From positions 124,001-188,000 of the forward strand of contig VWPU01004158.1 of NCBI GenBank assembly GCA_013398955.1: a stretch of DNA of 64,000 nucleotides. The letters are read 5' to 3'. Made by a program: the position numbers and the translations under genes. Under the pieces are notes generated by a model, which had not been told where the DNA came from, made no database searches, and was given only the letters and a program-made list of their open reading frames with translations. Positions 38,001-52,200 of this stretch are shown here, in pieces (within the stretch, counting starts at the first letter, position 1; each line of letters starts with the position of its first letter). Source of the DNA: Callaeas wilsoni. Lineage: Eukaryota; Chordata; Aves; Passeriformes; Callaeidae.

Positions 38001-38314
38001 TCAATACAGACATAAATACACCATTCAAATAGGATGAACCTTCCTTGGGAACTTTCTCCATTGGCAGCAGAGAAAATGTAGCTTGATTTGAATGCATCTA
38101 TTTAAGGTAGGTAGGTAGATAAGTTAAGCGTTACCCTAGTAGCTCACTGGTTAATACTGGTTTCTTTCTGGATGGTGTCTCTAAGAATTGTCATTAAATT
38201 AGGAGGATGAAGTAGCACTGGAATTTAGGCTGAGTACTTTGTCTTAAGGAACCCTTAACCTTTCTTTTTTAAGCCCTCCTGTTGCAATGTGGGAATGATA
38301 TACATCTACTTTTA

Positions 38315-38883
38315 TGTTCTGGTTTCAGCTGGGATAGATTTAATTTTCATCCCAGTAGCTGGTACAGTGCTATGTTTTGGATTCAGTATGAGAATAATGT
38401 TGATAATGCACTGATGTTCGAGTTGTTGTTAAGTAATTCTTACCCTTAGTGAAGGACTTTCAGGACTTTCAATATCTCATGCTCTGCCAGTGAGGAGCTG
38501 CACAAGAAGCTGTGAGGAGTCATAACCAGGACATCTGACTGGAAGTGGCCAAAGGGATATTCCATACCACAGAACATCATGCCCAGCTTATAAATGGGGG
38601 AGGACACTTGGTTGGAACATGCCAATTGCTGCTCAGACTGGGCATTGTTCAGTAAGTGGTGAGAAATTGTATAATGCATCACTTGTTTCCTCTATCTCCC
38701 TCTCCTTTTCATTACAATTATTACTATTGTTATTATTTACTTTATTTATATTATTAGTTTGTTCTTATAGCAAACCAAAGATTTTACCTTTTTCTGGTTC
38801 TTCACTCCATCCCACCAGGGGACAGGAAGAGTGAGCGAAGGTTTATGTGGTCCTTAGTTGATGTCTGGGGTTAAACCATGACA
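38315..38883 (+). mobile_element. Solo ERVL-like LTR, complete
   Basis: A 569-bp LTR begins TGTTCTGGTTTCAGCTGGG and ends GGGGTTAAACCATGACA. Family features are gctggtacagtgctatgttt, gggatattccatacca, and a good TATA box ttataaa (38588-38594). Next come the block gcattgttcagtaagtggtg, an ATT-rich segment (38716-38760), and the terminal gtgagcgaaggtttatgtgg. The flanks are tttta before and ttttt after, a 5-bp target duplication with one mismatch. No internal retroviral sequence is present, so it is a solo LTR. Confidence 0.95.
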
Positions 38884-41800
38884 TTTTTGTAAAACAGTTT
38901 CATTTTCCTGCCTCTTTTGCAGTATAAGCAAGGAATACTAAACAAATTAAAAGCTAATGTAATTTAATTGACATGGAATTTCTCGATTATTGATTCTGCC
39001 CTGATATTGATCTCTATATGGACACTGACATACTGTAAGTACTGACATGCTTTTTGTTGCTATAAGGCCACAGAGCCCACATATTGGATTCTTAAAAATA
39101 GACTGCATTCCAATCTGATCTAATAGTGATTTTGGCTAAGACTGCAGTACAGAATCTGTCCCCAGGTCTACATGCTTAGGATCAATATGAATATTAGTTT
39201 TAAACAAATTAAGACAGAAATGAACATGTGCTAAAAGACAAAAACCTTTCTTCTAACTGAAATAAATCAGTTGCTTTAGCAGCTCATCCCATTGGGACAC
39301 CTAAAGGCAGTAGTTCTTATTATGGAGTAATGGGCTGCAAAATTTCAGTGTAATGACAGAAATTTGTTTCTGGCAGATTGTCAGAATTTTGTTATTTTGG
39401 GGAAGGCTGTAGGGGTAACCATAGCATAAAAGTAAGGTCAACTCCAGTCAGACAATTTTTAGTAACTGGAAGATTGTGATGGTTGCCTGGCAACTACAGC
39501 AGATATAAACTAGCTTTTCCAGGTGACTTGGGAGACTTACGGCATTTTCACTTGCTGTATTGAAAAGATTGCCTTCTAAAAGGGTCTGGCAGTTAGAAAG
39601 GTAAATTAATCCTGGTTAACTTGGCCCATGGTAGATACAGAGACTGGTTGATCTGGCTTCTTCCTAGCATGTTTTTTTCCATCTTTCCATGAAGTGTCAA
39701 TGTATTATCTAACTCTTGAAATTGAGAGACACAGGCTTGATTCCTTTGCTGCATTTGGATAAACCAAAAGCATATGTGAGCTCAAAATACATCTCCAGCT
39801 TCCCAGCATCATCCCTTATGCATTCACCTTAACCTGCAGAGGCTCAACAGGTAACAGGTGGGACCCACCTCTACTTTTACACCAATGCTTCTACATCAAT
39901 AGGAAATTAATGCAGAGAGCAAAGGCACTCCTGATTGAGGAAGTACTCTTATAAGAATGTGATTTAAATTTTAAAACTTCTCTGTTTTGCTGGGTTACTC
40001 CTATCTCTGGGAAATTTCTCAATACTTCCCACTATTTCATTAAAGAAGTAATTCAACTTTCAGATTGGCAAATTCAATTTTTTTTTTTTAATAGCATCTA
40101 CTTGAAGACCTGTATGCTATATCACTTGCCAGTGAGTGGACTTTCTTTTCCAATAGATATAGGATTTCTACAAGGATTTTCATTTATGCTTCTCTCATTT
40201 TGTGCTAGAAATTGTCCATGTACATACTTCTTCAGAGTATTGTTCTGAATATAGCTTGTGTGGACTGTGTTGCACTAATCCATCACCTATGTTGAAGATA
40301 AGATATTTGGACAGCTGCTAAAAATCACACTACCTAGTATTATGGAATGTTAATTCCTTTTAGTGCCACAGATGCTTCTGTTAAATAACTAATGCATAAA
40401 AATAAAATATAAGATTAGTGAATCGTATGAACCACATCCAAGGCATGGCAAGCATTTTTAAACAGTCATGTCTGTCTTGAGCAAATTTGCAAACCACATT
40501 TCTGGTCACAGGAGTGTTGGCAGAATTAGAGAGCCTCGCATATGCTTACACAGTCATGCTTCCCTGAAAATGTGTTCAGTGTACGTCTTAATGCAACTGG
40601 GCCAGGAAACTGATGAATTTGGGGAGCCCTCTGGAGGTGAGATAGGTAGTAAGTAGGTGGCATAAGGTTATAAATAACTTTCATTCAAAGCAGAAGTTCA
40701 TAAATAGTCCATAGGTAGTAAGAGATTCACACACGGCATTCATCAGACTACTGAAAATGGCAGAACACACTCAGAATATTCAGGAACAAAAAAATTTCAG
40801 TTATACATACTAGCACTAAATTCTTCCTCTCAAGATATGCTTCCCAAATACTGCATCTAAGATACACTTAGAATCTATCACAGAATTAAATTTTCATTCC
40901 TGATCGCTAGTCTAAAATGTGTCAAATTTTACCGTTAATTCAATACTTTACCCTTCTTCACACGTATTTCAACAAGGGTAGGTGCAGTCCTTGTGTTAGA
41001 GAGAAACCTTGAGACATGACAGGCTTAACTTGGTTAAAGATAGCTCCTCTTGGACTGTGTATCTTGTTCTCTGCCTCCCGTGTTGGACATCAGGGAGCTG
41101 GAATGAAGTGGTGTCATGCCGTGAAAAAAATTATTTCCCGGTGCCACCACAGGGAACTGGGAGGTGAATGTAGGTTAACCTACACATTGACAATTAACAA
41201 AGTGCAATCATACACAAGAGAATAAATTGCAGCATATAATGTTTAGCATTTCAGTGGGAAGTTAATGGAAAGTCAGTTCAAAGGCACTTTTAACCAATGT
41301 CAGTTTTATTTCTCTAATACTTTAGCATTAAGCATTCTCTTAGGTCAGTGATGTCTCATAATGAATTACACATTTTAGACCAGACTACTCATAGAATCAA
41401 GAACTTTTTTTTGCATTATAATGGAAGGTTCTATTTTTTTCTCCCCTTATTTTTTTTTCTTCCCAATCATTTCAAGTAATTTGTAGACCATGCTTTTTTG
41501 TATCAGAAACTAACATAATTACTCATCTATTGTGTCCTAGCAAAATGCTAAGCAGGTGATATTCATTCAGAATTCTGATTAAATCCAAAATTATCTGTAT
41601 ATCGTTTACACTGCAGTATTTGGGGAAAAAATAAAAAGAAGTAGACAAAATAAAGTAGAGGAAATTTTAAGTGCTGGAATATACCTTAGTGCAGAAAAGT
41701 CACAGAAACATTTCAGTAGAGAAAAGTTGAAAATAGATTATTTTAAGAAAAATTTAGACAAAGTATAGCAATTCCTATTTCCTACTTATTCATGTAATGA

Positions 41801-44800
41801 CTTTGCAAATCACCAAGATAGAAAAGATTTCAAGCATAAAGAAAAATAAAAGAAGAAAAGAGATGAAATAAAAAATGTACAAAGGGTCCTACGTAGGCAC
41901 ATCTGCTATATTAAATATGTGGTAAAACTAAGAGGTCCCACTAACAGACTATCACAAGATGAACATGCATCCTGTGCATTCACAAAGCTATAAATGGCAC
42001 AGTGAAAAGGGCTCTTCTTGAGCCTCCCATTCATTGTGGGGCTGACCACATGGCATAGCATCTATTACACTCGTCTGAGAGTTTGCACCTGGGTTTTTTC
42101 CTGTTTGTGTGATTGTCTTTGTTGCAGGAACATGAAGATCTGGTGATTTTTGTCAGAATTAGCTGCTCCTGAAATGTTTCTTTACAGTTGATAGTTACTG
42201 AGGAGAAGCACGATATGTGATGCTGTATATAAAACATTGACAGTGCATACAAAAAAACATTCACTCTAAATACTTTCTAGAGAGTAATCAAAAGAAGTCC
42301 AAGCATGAAATACACAGAATTGGTGCTTTGGTACTTCTACCTGGAACCCAGTTACGCTGATCTTGTGACAACAGCCCTTGTTCTTTCTTTTTCCAGCCTT
42401 CCGTTCAATACTGAGCAGCTATCATTCAAAGTTCTCTTTCTGAGATAATCTTCCAGTCTGTCACACAGTTGATACTCTCTGCCTCTACAAAGACAGATCT
42501 TTGCTAGTAGCTTGACAATAAAATAATATGACATTTTCCTGTAAACTCTTCTTCTAGGCCACTTTAAAGCAATATAATATTGCTGCAGTGTAGGCCTGCC
42601 TTTTCCCCAATCTAATATTCACTAGTAAAATGTGATAAAAAAATTATTCAGCAAATTTTAGCTCTCTGTCTGTAAGCCTCGGTACACAGACTGTGGTTCT
42701 GCAAAAGTGATTGCTCAAATAATTTGCCAAATATCTTGTATTTCTGTATGTTCTCTTGGTATTTAAAAACCATTGTACAGCTTTCAGTGTCAGTGTACAC
42801 ATTTAGTTTCCTCCTGCAGCTACAAAAGGACTCTTCTAAGACAAGAAAAATAAGTTAAAAAAAGATGCCAAATGGTAATTCTGACTGACCTCTCACAAAC
42901 ACTTCTCTTTGACTTAAGAAACAAACTGAGTGACACAAATGAGGCATTAACCTAAGTAATGTGATGAAAAATACTTACTTTAAAAACAGCATTCCTTATA
43001 GTGTGTTTGCTTAAACCAGATGACCTAACCTTATTCAACATAGTCCTCGATATAAACTCAGTCACTTTTTGTTAACTTCAAACCTCTGGCTACTCCCTCA
43101 GATTGTCTCATGACTATCTGAGAGCCTGAAGCCAGAGCCACGGAACTGACAAATATTGCCAGCACCGAGTGTCAAAGGACGCCTTCCATCTGCACACAAG
43201 GGCGAGCACCAAGGGTGCCACAGATTTAGATGGAAAAACATACATCAGTAGTAATCTGTAATCCAGACAAAATCTTTTGTACTAAGGGCATAGGTATTCT
43301 TGTGCCAGGGTGTTACACATTTATGAAGGGTTTTAAGGAGATATGTTGATATTCTGAATGGTTTTGAAAGTAAGTGTTTTCAGGATGCATCAATAGGTTT
43401 TGACTGTTTCTAGTTTAGGAAACATACTGTGCTTTTCACCCCAGATCACCTTGCAATTCTCACATTCATCCTTATGTGACATAATGCAGCTGAAACCAGC
43501 CCTGGAGCTATTATGCAATGCTAATGCCTTTTTTGTTTATAGTAGAAATCAGCCATTTTCTGTGAAGCCTGGTTGTTGCCATTCTGAGGCGTCCTATAAA
43601 ATGGCATAGACATTTTCTCTGTTCATTCTAGCAGCCCTACAAATACAGTTTCAGGGAAACTCAGAAAGAAGGGCTTAGCCTAGTTAATGCTGCTGATATT
43701 TCAAAACTAGTTATAATTAATAATTTGTTCTGTTATGGTTTAGGTTATATCTTCTGTACCCGGAAATAGCAATAAAACTGGTATGCAACCTTGCATAAAA
43801 TATTTTTTAATTACTATTAGAAAAGTAGGTCTTTTAGAAAAATTTAAAAAATCTATGATGATGTCAGAAATCAGAAGCCTATTGCAAGAATAAACTATAA
43901 CTGGAATTTAAAGTTACTTGCTCCTAGGGAAAATCAAGGGGACTTTTGCCCTTAACTGCAGCAGAAAGGAAGGTAGGCCTCCAACAAATTGCTTTTAAAA
44001 ATATCTATCACAGGTATCAGAGAACCTACAAGGAAGGCAAAAACAGCAGCACTCTGCAGGTGAATGAGCAGATGAATTATTTGCCTTAAAATGGAAAAAG
44101 CTATTCCTAAAACATTAATCACCAATGTTCCCTTTCTAATGGTTGTTGGGGTGATATGACTGAACATTTTCAAGTGGCGTGTCTGCTCTACTGCAGTAGG
44201 CTTTCCTTCTTCAGCAAGAAGTAAGCTTGCTAATAATATACTGGGAAGAATAAAAATTCCTGCTGTTGTGCTGTGTTGATCTTTCATGCTAAAATACTTC
44301 TTTTGTGGTCATTTTCCCAAACTAGTCTGAGTTACTGGGCTCCATCTGCTCTGTAAGTGGCATATTACTCTAGGCATGATGTGTTACTGCATCTATCTTT
44401 ATGCTAATCTGGAACACGATCCTGCATTTAGAGAACGGGGAGAGCACAGATAAAATGTCTTTTCTGACAACATAACATTACAGAGGAGGGTATAGACAGA
44501 GAGATTTTTTTCCTTGTTGCCAATTATACAAGAATTCAATTCAATCAGGAGCTTCTCAGATTCTTTGAATAGGGCTTATTTTATGCAAATTGTATACATT
44601 TTTGCTCTAAGCTAAATTTATAACTATAATAACTTAAATATATAATTTACTTTAAAATATTTGTGTTGTAATTTGATATTTATTCCATTCTTTTGAACTT
44701 TGGTTTTCACATGTATATCATTTTCCAGGAGAAATTTTGAAGTTTAATACTTTATATGTCATCTGAGAGTTTTGCAAGGGAATATATGATTTTGTCCTGT

Positions 44801-47800
44801 GAAGTCTTCCTTCATATTATACCATAGACAATGTACAGCACTGTACAACTCTTTATTTTATGTGTTTTCATCATCTGTTCATTTGAACCCATTTTTTAAA
44901 AGAAGGGCTTTAAGACAACTCAGGCAACGGCATCTAGATGGCAAATTTTACAATAAAATAATGTTTTTTTATTTTATCCACTAATGTGATGTAATTCTTG
45001 AAGACAAGTTTTCATTATTCTCATTGCTAATGATCTGGGCAATTGTTCCCACCTTCGGATAACACGTTATCATTTTATTTTGCCTGCGGAAGTTTGGTCA
45101 CTAGCAAGAGAAGTCTGTATTTTCTAAACTGTCATTCATCAGTCGTGATTTCTAACTGACAACAGCATGGAATCTAGATACTTTTTGGTGACTTAAGCTT
45201 GCTTTAATCCTCCAAAGTCTCAAGAAGTGATAGATGCAGTCAAACTCATAAAAAGAGTCACAGGATGGTGAGCCCACAGGATGTTAAGACATATGGACAT
45301 TCATATTATCCATCTGCTTTTAATCTAATGTTAAACTAAAGAGCACAAGTGGTCTTTCAGGCATAGTATTCAGTTGATTGTGAAATATTGTGCAGATTCA
45401 TTTTTATTGTCAGTTGATTCTTTACTGTGTTATTTCTAGTAGCTCTTTGGGTCAGGATTAACCTGTTTAATAGAGTAGCAGCTCATGAAGATTGATTATA
45501 AAAAATGTCAAAATTAGGTAGGTTGGAAGCAGCATAATATGAATTATTACATTGACAGGTTTATAGTTTTGCTGCTAGTAGACAAATAGCCTCTAATGTA
45601 TCAGTTACTGCACTGGGGTTATTGCCTATATTTCCATGTCAAATCAAAACAACCAAAGAAAGGAGAGAACAGGGGTACTGAACTGTCTTTATGGTTATCT
45701 AATAGTGTGCAGTACTTGCCTGTCCTTATGTAGGTGGCAGAAATGTTATTCAGGTTCGCAAGATACGTTTTCACAAATTGATCTTAGCTGCATATATTTA
45801 ATAATGATAAATTTTTAAATTATTTAAGAAAAATGATCCACTAAACACCAGAAGCACTGACTACAGGTTTAAACACATCAGAATATGCAGTTTCGTGTAG
45901 GACATAATTTTTCTACACACCTTGAAGACTTAGCTACTCATTAGAATTAATTGAGGAGTTTCTGTGAAATTGAAAAAACATTGGATCATTAGACATGGAC
46001 AAAGTTTTTATTCTTTAGTGAAAAGGCTTTAATAAAATTAATTAAATGTACAATATCTCCACCTTCATTTATTTTATGCCTTATATTTCCTTCGACAAGG
46101 ATATTTCCAAAGAGCCTTGCTCACTACTAAAGGTAAAATAAATCCTGTTTGTGCAGAACTAAGAGATCAGAGAAAATAGTGAAAAATCTGAATAATTTAG
46201 AAACTGCAGATAGGGTTGGGTTGCTCTGTTTATATGAATAGTAAGGAAGATAAATGATGTAAGTGAGTTTAGAGAGAGATTACTGAGGGGAAAGTGTTTT
46301 ACATAAAAAGGTCAATAACTCTGCTTTTTGAGAAAGAAAATAAATCTAACCTTTTTTTTTCTCAGATACTTTGGAAATATTTTTACAAGGTGTCAGAATT
46401 CTGAATTTCTAACATATTTATGTTTTTATTATTTCTGAAGTAACAAGAAATATTGGCAGTTATCATATATCCAGGTTTCCAAAATCTATTTTTGTTCCTA
46501 GCCAGAAAATAATGACAGTTCCTGGTTGGGAATGGGAAGGGAAGAAGAATTTGTTGCTTTTTTCCATTCCCATTAACAGGGAGGAAAGAAAAGCCAGTGG
46601 TAATATTCAGCTATTTTTTTTAGAGTTGTGATTTATTTGCAGGTGTATCAATTCTTGTTTTCTACAGGGAAATAAAATCAGAAAATAAGCATCCCACCTT
46701 GCCATGGCATTTTGGTCGTCTGAGAAAAGTGGAGTCAGCTTGGGCCAACAAAAAAACCCAAGAACAGTGAAGAACATGGGAAAAAAGGTAAGAACTTGCC
46801 ATTAAATTTGTACATCTCATGGTTTCTATTAGATAATTGGTTTAGCGTTATGAGATATAAGAAGCATAATCTTTTCCTCTGAAGAAAAGGAGAAATTATG
46901 AATGATGTCAGCTGTCTTTTGAATAAAAAACATCTCTTTTTTTTCAAAAATTATTTTATAATATATCATCTTTCACCGAAGAACTTTTAGCCACCATCTG
47001 TTTATAAAATGTTGAGTTACTTGGGGTTTTGGGGGGTTTTTTTGTTGTAAATCTTGCACAAATCAGAGTAGCTGAAGCCTAAAGACATTGTTACTGAGAG
47101 ATACAGGCCAATGTTTTTACTGGGGAGGGAAACCAGCTTTCTCCTGTCTTTTCTGCATGGGCCATATGGAGGTGTTGCTGTGCCCTCTGTAGGAGGCATA
47201 CATCCCCATCCATCCATCCTTCCGCCCACGTGGAGGAAGCCATGGCAGCTCTTCTGGGGAAAAGGCAGCTGGCCAAGCAGAATCATCCCCTGGGCTACAT
47301 CCAGCTCCCACGACACCAGAGACCATCCCGGCCTGAGCTGCTCGTGGCTGTGCTAGTTAGAGCTCTGAAAATACCGTGAACCTTGGCAGAGCCCAGGAAT
47401 TGGCGTTTTACAGAAGAATATTCTTGTCCTAATACTTGTTTGGAAAAACAAGCAAGCAGCAAAAACCACCACACACCCACCCCCTTGCATGTTGATTCCT
47501 TTGAATTTCTTTAATTTAACATATCAGACTGCACAACTCCTGTGAAGAATTGAGTAAAATCACTGCATTTTGGAGGGCTTTCCTTCTACAATTATTACTA
47601 AGAGTGTGTCTACTGCTTTTGGTTAATTGAGCAAACAATGCCCTTGATAGCCATTTCCTTTCACCATAGTCAAAGGCAAGGTAATTAGTTAATTGCCAGA
47701 AGGGGTTGTTAACTGCTGATAATGAACCACTTTTCAGGAAATTACTGCTACAGTACCATTAGATACCGCAGGCATTCATGAAGGGGAGAATTACCGTTTT

Positions 47801-48589
47801 TGATATTTCTCTACTTTTTCTCCTGCAAGGAAGTTGTAGCAGATGTATTGTTGAGCAAGAAAACAGTTACCATTTAGAGCAAAAAAATTATCCACATGTT
47901 AAGAATTATTCTTCATGTGGCAGAATTGACCTGAATGTCATGGATTTTCAATTTTTAATACACTATTACAAATCCATTAATCTTTCATCTTAAAATATTG
48001 ACCGCTTGACCCAGTAGTATATAGAATAACAATACTTCACTACTATTTACGTGACAAAGTACAGTGTAATGTATTTTTGTGTCATTTACACAGGAGAATT
48101 TTAAAGAAAACCCTCATTCTAATGAACACCTGATTTTGTAAATAGATTTGGACCATACCTACAGGATGGGTAGTTCCATCACAAAGAGAATCTCAATTCT
48201 CTCTAATGACTGTTGTCTGTGGTCAGATTTAGCAGTACCCCTGGTGTGTATCTCAAAACAAACCAGAAAGGGTTAAGTTATGCTTGTATCAAGTATATAC
48301 AAGTCAAAAGAGTTTTTAGAAGGCTAACTTATGGTGTAAATACAATAAAAAGAGGAATTAAGCATTCAATCAAATTTTCAAGAATTTTTAAAAATCTTAA
48401 TAACACACTAAAGCACATTTCAGTCTGAACAAAAATGTCCTGTGTACTGTGTTTCAGATATTCATACAGAATCCCACAATAAAGATTTTCAATGTATTAA
48501 TTACACATAAGAATTATCTGTGCAGAGTAAATTCAGTGCAACATACATCATATCTCATGAAAAATAATTTTTCAAGTGTACTGTGTGTT
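38884..48589. other. AT-rich stretch, no gene recognised
   Basis: About 9.7 kb without a supported gene. The frame at 43952-44287 (minus, 111 codons) has hydrophobic stretches but no recognisable family. A GC-rich patch lies at 47105-47360. Several T runs occur (for example 40080-40089). No clear CR1 or LTR is visible in this stretch. Confidence 0.5.
47105..47360. other. GC-rich patch of unknown identity
   Basis: About 250 bases are clearly more GC-rich than the surroundings, with a small (CATC)n run (ccatccatccatcc, about 47203-47216). Frames stay open on both strands, as expected when A/T-rich stop codons are scarce. No domain or known repeat is recognised. It could be an old repeat fragment or part of a non-coding exon. 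Confidence 0.4.
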
Positions 48590-49225
48590 CACAAAATCAC
48601 AGAACAGCAAAATTACAGGATTCCTCAAGCAAGTTCACCTAGGACTGGCTGCCCAAGACCATGTTCAGATGATTTTTTAATGTCTCCAAAATTAGTGACT
48701 TCACAACTTCTCTGGGCAAAATTTGGCAGTTCTTGGTGGTTCTTGATGTTCAGACAGACTTCCTGTATTTCAGTTTGTGGCCATTGCCTGTGGTCTTGCC
48801 ACTGGATGCCACTGAAAACCGTCTGTCTCCCTCTTCTTTACACCATCCTTTCCGGAATTTGTGTACATTGATCCCCCTGCACCTGCTCTTCTCCAGGTTG
48901 AAAAGTACCACCTCACTCAGCCTTTCCTCAAGGGAGACGTGCTCCAGTCCCTTACTCATCTTTGTGGCCTCTCATTGGACTCTCTCCAGAATGTCCATTT
49001 TTCTCTTTACTGGGAAGCCCAACACTGGGCACAATACTCTGGGAATGGCCTCACCTGTGCTGAGTAGAGGGACACGAGCAGCTCACTCAACCTGCTGACA
49101 ACAACCTTCCTAATGCAGCCCAGGATAGCATTTGCCTTTTTTGCTGCATGGGCACTTTGCTGGCTCGAGTTCAGCTTGGTGTCCACCAGCATCCCCAGGT
49201 CCTTTTCTGCACAGTTACTTTTCAG
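48590..49225 (-). mobile_element. CR1 LINE, antisense, with 3' terminus
   Basis: The reversed CR1 3' end (acaaaatcacagaacagc) is followed by the full 3' region and ORF2 tail. Blocks include tcacaacttctctgggcaa, tgatgttcagacagacttcc, agcctttcctcaagggagac, cagcccaggatagcatttgc and tccaccagcatccccaggtc. The element is 5'-truncated at about 49225 and carries many substitutions. Plus-strand frames of up to 140 codons across it are antisense shadows. Confidence 0.95.
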
Positions 49226-52200
49226 TTATATATCATGAACATAAGCTTATATGAAAGTTGTTAAAAGGCAACCACATTTATACTGTATCTGCAAACAGAA
49301 TATAGAATTCAACAGCACATATGGCAGCGTCCACCTCTTCTGAGTGGCTCTATCAAATAATATTGTGGTATGCAAATAATCCACAGATGTGTCTGCTTGT
49401 CCGAAAAGGCCTTGGAGGTGAGTTTTAAGGTGAGTTTTACTTGCCATATATAATGCCAGCACAGTCACCTACTTCCTATCCATGTCCAGTCTGTAAAGGG
49501 TTATCATATTCTTCTACAGGAAAAGTCCCTCCTCTAGCAAAAGTATTCAAAGAGTTGAAAAAACCTGCAGCACCACATCAGAAGAAAGATTAGTAGAAAA
49601 TTCAGTGAAATAGTAAGGTTTCATAGAATTATGAAGTTACTAGCAAGCTGTAACAATATGAGTTTCTGCAAATCAGTATATACTGCCAAGAATAGTAGCT
49701 ATTTTATCCAATTTACCTCTTTATCACAAATAAATTATCTTTATAAGTTATATTTATATTGCTATTTATCTAGTTATGTTAGATTTTTTATAGATTACAT
49801 TTTAGCTAAACTTCCAGGAATATTTCCATTAGATTTGATTTGTATAATTACTAGCTAACCGTAATTTATTGATAAATGTTCTCCATGATTAAAATTTAAT
49901 ATACAAGTTCTCAAAAGGAAAGCATTTTAGTTACAGAAAAAAGCAAGGGATATTTTTGAATAATAATACTTGTCATCCTGGTTTTCTTTGATGAGCAAGT
50001 CTGAAGTAGATTTTAGCAAATAAGTACGGAGTTAAACTCTGATGTTCAGGCAGTACATAAGAGAAGGCACAAAAATAAATATATTTTATAGGTAACAGAT
50101 TAACTATTAGTTTACTATATGCCTTAAAGGACAGGAAGGACACACCAGGAAGCAGAAATTGATGTATTGAAGCTCAGAAACCAAACTATCTGTAACCAGA
50201 TTTCCCATTTGTGATCTATTTCAGGCTAAATAGACAACACATACTTAAGATATCTAGGATCAAATATCTTAGTTCCAAGCACCTATTAAGTGTCAAGGAG
50301 ATTCAGAGCAGCTAAGAAAAGCTCTTGGACTGGCAATGAGTACATCCCTATAATTCGTACAAGAAATTTATTGTATTTCTGTACAAGAGACGTAATTGTT
50401 TCACGTGATTAGTTCTGCATAGTCCCCAGCCAGCAAGGAGCATAAGCAAGAACTAAAATCTCAGTATCTCAAAACATTGGCACATGCTTTCCTTAGGCCC
50501 AAGCCTCCGGAAATAGCTATCCTTGCCCAATAGAAGATTAGCTCCCTACCTCTCTCACGTAGCTTTGCAGTGGAATTTAGACAGCACTTCAGCTCTTGAA
50601 ATTTAGGCTGCCACTCTAGCTCTCCAGTCAGGCTGCGAGACCCTCAGAAAGCCCTGCTTAGCTGCTGCTTAACCAGAAAGGCACTGAATTTATCTCACCA
50701 CCAAAATACACCAATGAATTCTTCTAGGTGCCCATATTTCTGCTGCTGGATACTGATATCCTGAACATATCCCGAAGATGCCAAGGAGCTGCAAATGTGA
50801 GCATGGAAGATTCTCAAACTAGGCATCCTGTCACTTCGCTTTTCTGTTGGGATTAATCTCATAGCCATCCTTATATGCCAATAATTCATCCAGATTTCAG
50901 ATCTCCTATTGTCAGAGGAAGGGATGTCAGGTTATCTCTGAATAATTCACTTCTGGATCATTTTTTCAGTAGGTGGTTGATCTGCCTTCCAAATCGAACA
51001 CAGAAGTTAAGTAAGGACCTGAATCTTTTCACTGGGATGTGGTATAAAAGAGAAACATTGTTTCTGCCTATTTTATCAGAGAAAGGCCTTTAGAAACAAG
51101 AATTAATAATCTAGATCCAAATTTCTTCAGACTGCTTTAGCAATGTTGCTGCTCAGCAGCCTTTTCTTTTTCTTCATTGGTCTTTCTTACAGATTATCTT
51201 GGGGGATTTTTTACTATCATAATGCCTGCCTAAGAATAGGACCATGACACTTTCTATGTGCAAGACATTCCTAAATCTGGACTGACAATTTCACTAGAGA
51301 ACAGGTACTACCAATCAGCCATAGAAAAATTAATACCACTTGGAAACTGGAGTTCTTACTGCTTCGTGTTCCATGTGCCTGAACTTTCAGTTCAGCACTG
51401 CCTGCTCTCAGGTTTATGTTGCTGTTTCACTGTGATAAATCGAATTCCTGCAGCAGATATGAGGTTTATTTCACTCTGATTCAATCCCAAAGTCTTGCTG
51501 CGTTGAGTGACACAGGATTGGATGTGATTCAGCATCACGGCTTCTGGGACTGTCGCAGAGCGAATCCGAGCAGGTGCAGAACATTTTGCAAGCCCATAGC
51601 CTCAGCTACAAGCTCCTCCCAACAATTATTTTCTTTCATTTCCATTCAACGTCCCATGAACACCTGCAGAACTTAAAAATATAGTTGTAAGAGGATAGAG
51701 AAAAGTATTAGAGGATGAACTAACTTCGTTACAAGTGACCATAAATAGTGAATTAAAAAAATATTCTGCTGGCTTCAACTTGCCATACAGAAAATGGATT
51801 TAGCCTGGAAAATCAGCTGTTGCCAGGATTGCCTGGACAACTGGCATTCAGTTAAAGTGCAGTCCACTATATAACCTCTGTAAAAATATCAAATCAAGGA
51901 TTAGCTTTATCTGAGATTTAACTTGCTACTGATCTAAAATGGTTACTCCACAGAAGAATTCTGGATAAAATAGATAGATAATATCTATCAATAGATATTG
52001 GGCTGTGAATGGAAAAGAAAGAAATTAAAATAAGTTTATTAACTTTAGAGGTGTTAGGGAATATGCAGATTTTCTATTTTTAAATGAATTTCAAAGAAAA
52101 ATATGTACATTTTATTTTCACAGCTGCAAGAATAAACCCACAGCTGAGAAAAATAATCATTCCTGTTGCAGATTTCCAAGTTGTGCACTGAAAGTGAGTG

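Larger units (their letters stand above)
32346..38314. other. AT-rich stretch, no gene recognised
   Basis: About 6 kb with no supported gene. It holds a faint CR1 remnant at 34423-34475, a CTCF-like word at 34759-34772, a C-rich G-quadruplex motif at 35043-35059, and a spaced direct repeat cacaaacaaaac at 32918-32929 and 32936-32947. The first roughly 90 bases are GC-rich, possibly still CR1. Confidence 0.5.

Noticed and set aside
43952..44287. 111-codon minus-strand frame with hydrophobic stretches, briefly considered as a receptor fragment
   Set aside because: Transmembrane-like residues follow from T-rich codons. No receptor motif could be matched.
47021..47047. Telomere-like ttggggttttgggggg word
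   Set aside because: Only two G runs, not a tandem array, and it does not resemble the vertebrate TTAGGG repeat.
48449..48871. 140-codon plus-strand frame
   Set aside because: Mostly the antisense reading of the CR1 copy at 48590-49225.
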